A DNA stretch of 64,000 bases. Source: Colias croceus. Taxonomy: Eukaryota > Arthropoda > Insecta > Lepidoptera > Pieridae. Positions 26,301 to 38,300 of the stretch are shown here, in pieces. Under the pieces are notes generated by a model. The model searched no databases, was not told the origin of the DNA, and saw only the letters and a program-made list of their open reading frames with translations. The position numbers and the translations under genes are program-made. Numbering within the stretch: the stretch's first letter is position 1; each line of letters begins with the position of its first letter. The stretch covers positions 1,736,001-1,800,000 of the forward strand of contig NC_059549.1 of assembly GCF_905220415.1 (NCBI RefSeq), in the 5' to 3' direction.

Positions 26301-29300
26301 CCTCGCGGGGCTTTGATTACAACCGTCCATTACGGGGAAACGGTGCAAATATATATCAGGAGCAAATATATATCAGCCCTCGCGGGGCTTTGATTACAAC
26401 CGTCCCTCACGACGAAATGGAGCAAATATATATATCAGCCCTCGCGGGGCTTTATTGCGGTTGGTGCAAATTTACGAAGGATTGATCAATAAAATGATCA
26501 TTTTATATTTTTTTTTATATTTTTTATAGATATTTGCTTTCGCCAACAAGGACCCACGAAAGAAGTTTTAGAGATGACAGTAACGGATATTCACTCTTAT
26601 AAGGTAGGTAGAAAAAGGTTTTTGAAATCTACTTCATAGTGGGACATCTATACAATATAAGTATAGTAATATACTATACAATATTAGAGACGTTAAATAA
26701 TGGGCGCATGAAATTTGAACTTCGTTTTCCTAAAAGGGTACCGCTTACGCTCATTTAATCAGGAAACCATTGGTTTACCAATTATGGAAATTGGATCTGA
26801 AAAAATTGTATTAACCAATGCAGAGCCTATTCACAACAAAGGAAATCGAGTCGGATCAAGTATCATCTCGTAGATGAATAGTGGCAATGGTTTCGAGGAA
26901 GCCCCTATGTCACCAAACCTGTGTCAACGTGACGGTATGTTAAGTGTCGTAATTCAATGGCACTAGCCGACCAATTTTCACATAAAAACATCGGAAGAGA
27001 CCAAAGCGATTGAATATAACAAATGACGATTGATTGTCTCATACCTCTTCTAGGTCTTATGACCTCTCATAGGCCTATTTTAGTTACCCGGTCTTGTAGG
27101 CAATTTATTCGACTCGCATATCAACCCATTTGGCCTCATTATAGCACCCATGAGGTTTCTTCAGGGGTCAAACAATAAATCGCTGAAGGACTAGGATAAT
27201 CATTTGCTTCGACAGTTTCTTGTTATTCCACCAGGATAATGATAAACGTATAAATGATAAACGTTGATACACCTATCAACGTAAACGAGTGCTGTGATTA
27301 CTGATGGTTGATTTACTTAGGATAGAGGATAAATAACGGAAAGTCAATCTTTCCAAACAAAAGCCTCGTGTTATAAGACATTACTTGGAACCCCTACCCT
27401 TCACGAGAAAGCTCTGCCAAAGGACTTCTCATTTCTTTGATTTGAAGGGGGGGGGGGGGTGCAATAAATGCAATGCAATACAGACTATACTACTAGACTA
27501 TGCATTTAAAACATTACCAAGTCTGGTAAGCGAACTAAACATTGCTAGTTTAGTTCTTGCTATATCGCTGTCCGTGCCGGCTTCTCGTGTTTACGGGCGA
27601 ATTAAGTATGTCTGTAGTCATAATATATACAATGCTATGCAGAGGATATTCTGTATTTAAAATATGACATAGTCAGGTAAGCGAACTAAACTGCTAGTTT
27701 AGTTCTTGCTATGTCGCTGTCCGTGGCTGCCTCTCGTGGTTACGGATGAATAAACTAATGTCCTATCTTCGCATCCAAAACCAACTGTCCTCTCATAATC
27801 TTAACACAGATTCTTTCGACACAGCTCTCCACGAGCTCAGTTCTTCAATTTTGCACTCGCAGAACTGCGGACAACACATGAGCAATGCCTCCATTGTTAG
27901 CAGTTACAATCAAGGGGTAGCTAAAGTAAGCTAGCCATATTAGGGACGTTGGAACAACCGACCATATACAGGGCAACTTTCTTTTGTCTAGTGTGTTGCT
28001 TAGACTGTCGTAGGCTTCCTACGCAACAAAGATGGAATCAGATCTGCACCCTTAATGCAGTTAATCGAAAGGAGATACTTTCAGACGATGATAGTATTCA
28101 AAAATCCACCATATTCCTGAACATAATAATAATAGCATAGTTAAGCTAATAATCTCTCTTGCCATTGGCCTGTAGCAGAATTCCTCGGCGATAGATTTGC
28201 TTTCGTTAGAGCGAGTAAGGGTTGTTGAGATATGAGAAACCCTAGTCAATTCGAGACCTGAACAACGTGTAAGCATACCGCTATTTCAGTAGTAGTAGCA
28301 CCGATAGGGACGAAGGAATTCTGGAAAGCGGAACTGAAGACCCGGTCAACAGCACCATCCACCTAATAGACAGTGTTCAGTGCTGCACCACTAGTCTGCA
28401 AAATGACTCTGAAAGTGACAAGGTGACAAATGTGGAGAAAGTCAAATGATATAGTCGGAATAAAAATCCTCTTTGCCTCCGTCTACCCAAAACACATACG
28501 GAGTAGCTAGTAGTAGTTGGTTGAACCGGATAAATTTGGCTCACTTCCTATCTGTTGACGGCCTAGTGTTATACATAAACGGCCTTACTAATAAAAAGTT
28601 AAACAATGGATAAATTTCTACCATTTTATACAATAGCTGTGTCCTGCTCTTGCTCACATGAAACGTCAATCATAAAAACAAGACAGGTTATTGCAATGAC
28701 TGATCCATTGCATAGCGAATGGGTAACATTTTATTAGTAAGGCCGAAACACTATTATTATAAATAAATCTGTGGTCATGTTATGTAACTCCGAGACTTTC
28801 GGTAAATAAGTTCTGATGCAAGTCATAATATAACATATATCTTAAAATCAATTTTATTAAAACGAACGTACTTAGCTGTAGTAATAGCACGTTTGGGACA
28901 CAGATAAGCTCTTATGTTTTTAGTCTCTAACTCCCTTGAGTTCAGTTATCATAAACATAATGAACATAATATAGTGTTATTATAAATATATCAGTATTTG
29001 TTTCCAGTACATATACAGCAACCATTTTAGCGTAGAAGTAGAAAGTAAGAGTATTATTATTTGGTATTCTTGCCTCATCGGTGATCGGCTGTTGCTTAAT
29101 TTTGTAAGCATCATCTAGTCTAATAGTACTTTAGATGAAATTTACGCTAAAGTAACTTTATTTTTTCAAGCCCAAAAGATTTACTAAGGTATGCTTGAAA
29201 CAAATTCATAAGTTGTAATACTTTTAATCATTATGATTTATTTTTTCGTTCTTATTTGATTAACTTTTCTTCTGGAATTGTTAAAATATAGATAATAAAA

Positions 29301-32300
29301 ATTTGTGTGATTTATTGTTATACTATCGGCACACCTTACTATTACAAATAAAGTAATAAGTAATTACTTATGTATTCAAATTCACATTGGCGTCCATATA
29401 AATATTATACACCAGGTGGGTAACAAACGGGTCTCAATATGTAAGCTTCAAATTACGGTCAAGTGTTTAATAGCTGTGTTTTACCTGAAAATAAAACACA
29501 TATTAAATACTTACCTATATTTGAAGCTTACACTTAACGTCCACCTGTTGAGGATTTCGACTCAATGAAGAAGATTTAGCGCCTGCACATTATCGTGCGC
29601 CGGCCGCGCCACCTGGTGGGAGGTGTGCCGAGTGCGAGAGAGATAGCATACGTACAACGAGAAAGAGAGTGAAAATAGGCGGAAAAAGCTAGGTGCCTTC
29701 TCAATATGTAAGCTTCAAATATAGGTAAGTATTTAATATGTGTTTTATTTTCAGGTAAAACACAGCTATTTATATGAAATAGCATAGATTTATAAAAGCA
29801 TTACTGTATTATACGAAACCTTTGTATCATCATATAAAATCTCTACGAATTGCCCTGTTCTAGGCTACAAAATAATATCATCTTTTGCTACTAATAAATA
29901 TCCAGTAACCCACTTCCTCCTGAAATTTCACCCTGCGTTCCTTCAATTAATGTTGTGGCAAACCGTAATAGCTAATTACTTAATAAGTTAATACCATTGC
30001 GAAGGGACTGCGCAAATATTTTGTCGTTTGAATTTATCGTTTTTCTTGTATATTGTGTAAGCAACGGATTACATTCTCGCGGTAATGATTCTACAGTAAA
30101 AAAATATTATCGGTAAGTCGGTAACATTTGCTTGTTAGTCTCTAAGGCAATATGTATTTTCAAAAAACAATAATTTGTTGTCGCAAACTAAATTAAAATG
30201 TTAAAACATTTACCGTATCTCAATTCATTATTGAAAACCGCAGATAAATCGGTTGAAACCTCTCTGAGATTAACGGCTAATAAATTAACAGACAATTTAT
30301 ATTAATCCTGGTCTGGATTTTTTACTTAGTTTTTAACATTTATTTTAATAAAATATACTTACTCGTGTATCTGCCAAGTAACCTCGTGGGCGAATTAATT
30401 GAGCATGCAAGACTACATGCGATTATAATAATATCCTCTATTGAGAATGTAACAATTAATGGTGTACAACTAATCCATCTTCGTCAAACGCTAGTAAGCC
30501 TGTCGCTCCATTGAACTATGGAACTTCCTAGGGATAATAAGGCGGAATACACACTTGCGTACTAAACTATGTTAGGAGAGACAACTCCTGTAGACTAATA
30601 GTTGAGAATTTCGAAACTAGTCTCTTGTGTTTGATTTAACGTGGGCATTATCATTTTAAAGTTAAGAAAATAACTTCGATTTAAAAATGTCGTAAAATTT
30701 AAATGGCATAAATTCGTCGTGTTTCAAATTAGATTAAATGTTATAACATGGTTTTATCATTCAAAAAATTAATTTAATATGACATGGCAAAGTGAAATCT
30801 CTACCATATTCACGACCGTTTAAGCATATAGCATACAATTCTGAATAAGTATGTGTTTAACTTATTTTATTATAATGCATTACTTAATAAACATTTAATT
30901 TAAAAGTGTATGTAGTATAAAATAAAAAGATGATATCTTTTTATTTTATACTACAGAAAGTCAACCATTAAGCATGACAGTGAGCTCAAAAGTTTAAGCG
31001 GACAAGCAGTTGAACAGAGGCAAATAAATATTTTTACTAATTGGGTTCAAAATGTTAAAAATGTTTCCGCTAACAGAAATAATGTTATATTCTGATAGCT
31101 GCGTTTATACTGCGATATATTCGCTCGCAAGTAATGAACCTAATTAAGCGTAATCACTGTGAAAGCTTATATTGGAATGTAAGGTACGCTAATTGCCTTG
31201 GGAATTCAGCCATAGAATAGACACATTCTTATGGACATACCTTAACGCATATGACCATCATATGACGTATTATAATAATTTTATCAACAAATTCCTTAAG
31301 AAGTATTATCGTTTCACAAGTTCAATTTTGCCAGTAGCCATGTAATAAATTAGAAAAAAATAGTTATACGACTATTTTTATTGTTAGAAAAATATACCTA
31401 GCCTCTAAAAATAAACCATAAAATATTCAGCACACACAACAATTATGTACTGGAAAAAATAGTTCGTAAAAACTTCACGGTTTGTTGTTTCAAGAATTTC
31501 CAGGAGGTTGAATGAAAGCAACGTTTAACTCAACCGGGTCAGGAATATATTTGAACTCCTGTTAACCCGCTGGCTTAATTACTATAAGTGTTTTATGCCG
31601 ATAAGGCTGTGGCGCTAAACTTTTTATATCTACCAAAACGCGTATTAAATGAAATGAATTTATTCGGCACAAACTTGATAAGCCGGAGCTTAAAGTATGA
31701 TATAGATATTATAATGATCAACACAATTCGCTAGTAGCAGTTGAACACAATTCGCTAGTGGCAGTAGTAAATGATAATGAAAATGTATAAAATTTGAAAG
31801 AAAAGTTTTTAATCTTATTATGAACGTTAAGTTGGTGAGAGTGGTCGGGATCTGTGTGATCGTGTTTGGATGATGTTTATACTCACATTTATACTACACT
31901 AGCGGTCCGCCCCGGCTTCGCCCGTGGTACATATTTCGCAATAAAGGTAGCCTATGTTCTTTCTCAGGGTCTAAATATTCTCTGTGCCAAATTTCATCAA
32001 AATCGGTTGGGAGGTTTAAGCGGAAAAGCGTAACAGACAGACAGACAGAGTTAATTTCGGGATTTAACATTTTTTACCCGGTACACAAAAACGTTGCTCC
32101 GCGCAGTTCAGCTCATTAATTACAATATAATAAACTGTAAGACACGATGATATAAATTAAACGGTGAAAAGACAAGAGAAAAAAATACCTCAAGCTTATA
32201 TAGACACAAGAAGAAGTAAATTTTCCACGTATTTAATGTTGAGCTTAGACTACGTGCGGGTAAGATTAATGCGGTCCGAGCATAACCCAATCTGAAAGAA

Positions 32301-35300
32301 AATGTTCTAATAATGATTCCTAATTTTCTTCTTGTAAAAGCCTTATAGGCTGGGATTTAGTTTATTATAGATACTAACTTTGCGCGCTCAGCTACGTTTG
32401 CTTACTTTTCTTCTTACAGCGACAGTCGTTTCCATAAATATGTTGCTTCTTTAAAATTTTACTATATGAATCCATACTAATATTATAAAGGCGAAAGTAA
32501 CTCTGTCTGTTACTTAATCACGCCTAAACTACTGAACTAATTTTCATGAAATTTGGTATGGAGATATTTTGATACCCGAGAAAGGACATAGGCTACTTTT
32601 TATCCCGGGAAAATGACGCAATCCTGGAAATCCCACGGGAACGGGAGCTATGCGGGTTTTTCTTTGACTGCGCGGGCGAAGCCGCGGGCGGAAACCTAGT
32701 CATTAATAAGAATTCATTAAAGCTATTCAGATATTCAGGCGTGAACCGACAAAGTTTCGCGTTTATAACTTCAATAGTGTTTAATTACAATTCCTGTTAT
32801 TTTTAAACTTAGTTCTGTACCCAACAAACAAAGGAATATGGTTTACACAATATTTATATTAAATGTTACTTATCCCACATAATTTGTATCGATTTCTTAA
32901 CATCTCATATAAGCCAATATTTCAATTTTTATACCCACATTCTCAATTTAGCATAGTTTTGAAATGAATAGACGGAATTTGGCATTTTGCCGAAACGAAG
33001 TATTTGGCTGGCTGAATATTATTACGGCTTTTTAAATAATATTAAAGCGCGAATTTTTAGTAAGGTCTATGCCGACGTATTTATTGTAAAAGAGACTTTA
33101 AAATACTTGGAAATATACGAATCTTACTCTTATCCCTTAGTACTAAATTCTTTCATACTTTTATCGCATTGAAACGTCGTCTACATTTACCCTTTTATCT
33201 CGTCTAGGCCGCAATGGCCTCAATTTTCTTTGGAGTTGAGATTCTTGTGCCTTATTGCAAATATTTTAGGTCGTTATCTTTTTACGATAAAAAGTATAAA
33301 TTACCCATAAACTGTTTCATACTACGATCAATATACAAGATGCTGCAGATAATGAGATTCAAATATAAATAAAATTATTTATATTGTTCCTTTCACGCTT
33401 CGATGTATAACGTAACATCGAAGCGTGAAAGGAAGAATATAAATTATAATTAAATATTTTTTCAACGGAAATAATATCGTGAAATATATTATTCATCCGA
33501 TTGGAAGGTTCGAACGGAAGCTAGTAAAATGATAATTATAAACCAATTTTTAAAACATCAGATTTTGCCGGCTAGATTATTTGAAATATTATTTTAGTTT
33601 ATTTCATAACATCGTAAATTCACATCTATGAATGTTATGAAAAAAAATAATTACTTGTAGTTAGTTGTTTTATCAATTAAGCTGCGCTTCGCGGTTTCAC
33701 TGTCGTGGCTCTGCTCCTGTTGGTCTTAGCGTAATGATATATCTATAGCCTATGTATGCCCTATGGCCTATACCTATAGCCTTCGATAAATGGGCTATCT
33801 AACACTGAAAGAATTTTTCAAATCGGACCAGTAGTTCCTAAGATTAGAGCGTTCAAACAAACAAACAAACTCTTCAGCTTTATAATATTAGTATAGATCT
33901 TAAGAACCTACAAATTATTATAAGTGAAAATAAACCTAGTACCTATGTAAATGAATAATAAAAATTCAGTGTAACATTAAAGTTGGTACATTTTATTCAG
34001 GAATGTACACTATTCATATATAGAACACTATAATGTATTGCTATTTTGTAAAAAATTTGCTCATATTGTGAGTTGAGGTTAATAAAACGTGTTAATTCAG
34101 ATCCGGGCTAACTTTTTAATAAGCCGCGAGCCTGAAGCCTGAAAGTTTGGAAGTTGGAAATTAAAAATTTCTGCTTACGTTGCTCGTATGAGTAGTTTTT
34201 TTTGTGATGATACGTAACAACGTATAATATTTTTGTCAAAATGTTATAATATAATTAATTATGACCATGACTTCACATTCGATAATGTTTTTCTAACCAT
34301 TCTTTTTCAGATTAAAAGTACATAATATTTGAGATTAAATTTAAAGAAAATTGTTTACCTTACCGAAATATTGAAAAGCATAGGTATGTGCCTATCTATA
34401 TTATCAACCCAAGGCTCTATATTCCACTTATTAATTTAAAAAGTTTTTGCCCTTGTAGATGATCTGAATGCTACACCCCAGCCCATCTAGTGATTGTCAC
34501 ATAATACTGAAAGTTTTAAATTGAATTATCCTACTCGTCGTAGTTACTTAGACTTTTAATTTTTAGATTAAAATTTCATACCATTGTAATTTTGAAATGG
34601 CTGATTAAGGATTCTCCAGTTATTGTAAAAATTCATAAATGTAATCAACATGTAATTTTCCTGCCATGCATAATATGAAGCTATGCAATTATGCATATTT
34701 AATTCCGTGTAGGCTTTAATAATTACGTTAAATATTAACTAATGAGATATTTTCCAAGTTCACATTGTTTTCTTTATCTTTAACAATGAAATCTTGACAT
34801 TTCCTTTAAAACATTTGCAAGAATTAGAAGTCTCATTACTCTTTGTCTCAGTTATGTATTACTTTGTTTCCAGCAACTTGCTATAATTTTATGTCATTCT
34901 CATTTAAGTGGACGTAGAGGAAAGTCACCAAATATGGAATACCATTTTGTTTTTGGCATATAAAAATAAAACTACACATAAATTAAATCAGTTTATTGTT
35001 TTTACTGATCAGTCATACATCTATAAGTAGTAATTAATAGCCTTTAACCAAAAATATCAGTAATCAAATTAAAATCTTACACAAAAAACAAAATCACAAA
35101 AGAGTAACCAAATATGGAATAGGTACCCATATATGGAATATAAGCAAAAATCAACATAACAATGACAAAAAATATAATGAATATCTTTGAGATCAATTAA
35201 ATTAATATAACATATTGTGATAAATGAAAGGAGTTACGTAATTACTTGCAAAAGTCACAAATCCAGATCCATCTGGAACAGCACATCAAAATGTGTTCAG

Positions 35301-38300
35301 TGCCCATACATCAAGCATTTAATTCTACTTTCTCCACTTTCATCCATGGAAAGAAGTCTTGAACAGAACCTCCTGACTCTGCTGATGCATGTATGTTACT
35401 AAAAACAAACATTACATACAGTTTTTAAAGAAATAATAGCAAGTTATTCATATTCCATAATTAGACACCGACGACTGTCCATATTTGGATTTTTATACTA
35501 GATCAAACTCTTCTAAATATTTTTTCATTTCACAATATTTTAAAGACAAAAGATCACAAAATGGTGAAATAAACATAATACCGATATACTAAATAGTATA
35601 AAACTTATCGAAACAAACATAATAGCCGGTAATACTCATTTATTACTTACCTTAAAAATTTTCTGTACGGCAACAAAACAAATCACCCCTGCTACATGTA
35701 AACCGTTCGCGCAACTAACTCGATGGTGTTAGTGCGATAATTAGTACACCAAATGAAACGGAAGATGGTCGAATCTTGCGATTCATACTTATAGTCTTAG
35801 AGAAATGAAGGAATTCCATATTAGGATACTATTCCATATTTGGTGACTTTCCTCTATTATATTTTAGCAAAGTGTGAACAATTGCAATAAGTTCCTTATG
35901 GAAACAGTAAATTAAGTTACATGACCTGGAACAGCTTTTTAAATATACACTCTTCAGATTCATATTGGTATTGATTTCAGAAATAATAGGAAATTCTTGC
36001 ATTGGCGGAAAAGTCGGCCTTTAGACTTAAACATTGCGAAAGAGCTTTAATGAACTCTGATCTACTACTACTGCCATTTAGTAATATATAAAAATGTTTC
36101 GACGCAATAATTTTCGAATGGTACATGACTTAATTATACGCAATGTAAATTAATTAAATAATTGCAATTAATCAAATTGTCTCTGTTATCTCAAAATTGT
36201 ACCAATGTGATTAATGAAATAAAATAGCTTGAGTATTTTTTAAATTCTATGCTCGATGACATGTGAAACAATGCCAATCCAACAGCCCCACTGGCGACCT
36301 TATATTCAGTGGGAACAAATAGGGGCTGATATACTTAAGGGCCCTTAGTAGGTGAACACGGAAAAATGGACTGTTTTCTATGAGCTATAATTGAAAATAT
36401 TGAGGTTTTTTCGCACTGAAATTTCTAATATGTATTACAGAACGTATGTGTGATGGGATGACTGTTTCCAAAACACGATTGGAAAAATTTTGCTCGATAA
36501 AAAAAAATCCTGAAGTTACCTCTAAAATATCATATAAATGCTCATTACAACCGTATTTTATTTATTTATTTATTTCATTAAGGATCACCAACATGACATA
36601 CACTGATACATAGATAAAAGCATTAAAGTAATTACAATCGTAGACATAGTGCTGTCACAATTATAGGCAACCACCACTAACAAATACAACATTAAATCCA
36701 AATCTAAGACACACAGTCTGCAGCTAACTGCAGATTAGGTAAAAAATACACATATAAATAATACATAATACATAAATCCAATTTTGACGGCAAAATAATC
36801 AATTAATGTTAAAATAAAACTACATTTAATCAACTGGGTTTTGGCAAAGGTTCAATCGAGAGCAATTCCTTTTTAAATTTATGTACAGTATTTGAGAAAA
36901 TGTCAATAGTCTTGTTATTGCCAGAAACAATATTATTATATTCTTTGGTAATGCGAGAAATGCCTGAATAATGGCCTAGATTACTATTGTGGAATTTTGT
37001 ATGGAACGGCATATTATTAGAATTTCTAGGCAATCTGACTGGAACTTTAAAGTTAAGCTGAGATACCAATGACGCACAATCGATTGACCCATTCACCAAT
37101 TTATGTAAAAAGACCTGATCCAAAACCTTCCTCCTCTGATAGTGTTCGTATTTTAAAATAATCAAGACGTTCTGAGTAACTACGAATTTTTTTGGCTACG
37201 TTGCAACTATACGCTAGATGCCACAAAAATCTTTTTTGAATGCGTTCAATATTGTTAATATGAATATTGTATTTTGGATTCCATATTACGCTGCAATATT
37301 CTAATTTGCTTCTAACTAGGGCATTAAAGAGGGTAATTTTTGTGAGAGGGTTCCTAAAATTTTTACAAGTTCTTAGTAAAAAGCCCAACATTTTGAAACC
37401 GTTATTAATTATATTGTTGAAGTGGGCGTGAAAACTAAGTTTTGCATCGAAATAAACACCTAAGTCTTTTATTTTATCTACTGTTGCTAAGATATGATTA
37501 TTAATCTGGTAACTGGGTGCAATAATACCTCTACTTCTATGTCTGCTAAATCGTATATGGTAGCATTTTTCTGAGTTAAGTTTCATTTTGTTGATGTTAC
37601 ACCATTCTGCTAAAGAGTTTATGTCCTTTTGGAGAAGAGTACTATCAGTGGTTGATTTAATTGTTCTCAGAATTTTAAGGTCATCTGCAAATAAAAATAT
37701 TTTTGAGTACTTTAAGTTAAGTGGGAGGTCATTTATGAATATATTAAATAAAATGGGGCCTAAGTGGGACCCTTGTGGGACTCCGGATTTAGTAGAAAAG
37801 GGCTCAGAGGCAAAACCGTTCACCACTACTCTAGAATGGCGACCCAAAAGATAACTCGAAAACCATCTCAACAGACCACCGCCAATACCTATGTTGTGTA
37901 GCTTCTGGATCAATATATTGTGATCAACTTTATCGAATGCCTTGCAGAAGTCTGTGTATATGACGTCAACACAAGTATGCGCTTCAACAGCCTCTACAAG
38001 ACATTCGAGATAAAGTAGAAGATTTGTGCTGGTGGATCTATTTTTTGTGAAACCATGCTGAAACCTGCTGACTGATTGCTTGATATGGGAAGTGATAATT
38101 GGGCAGATAAGACTTTCAAATACCTTACCAAAAACAGATAGGATTGATATAGGTCGGTAATTGTTGATCAGATTCGCGTCGCCCGTTTTAGGAATTGGAA
38201 CTATGATCGACTCTTTCCAAGCTGATGGAAAAATACTTTGTTTAAGTGATAAATTATATATAACAGTTAATGGATAACATAATTCTTTAGCACATTTTTT

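Noticed and set aside
26149..26470. Regularly repeated units resembling a CRISPR array
   Set aside because: The units are head-to-tail copies without unique spacers, and the genome is an insect's.
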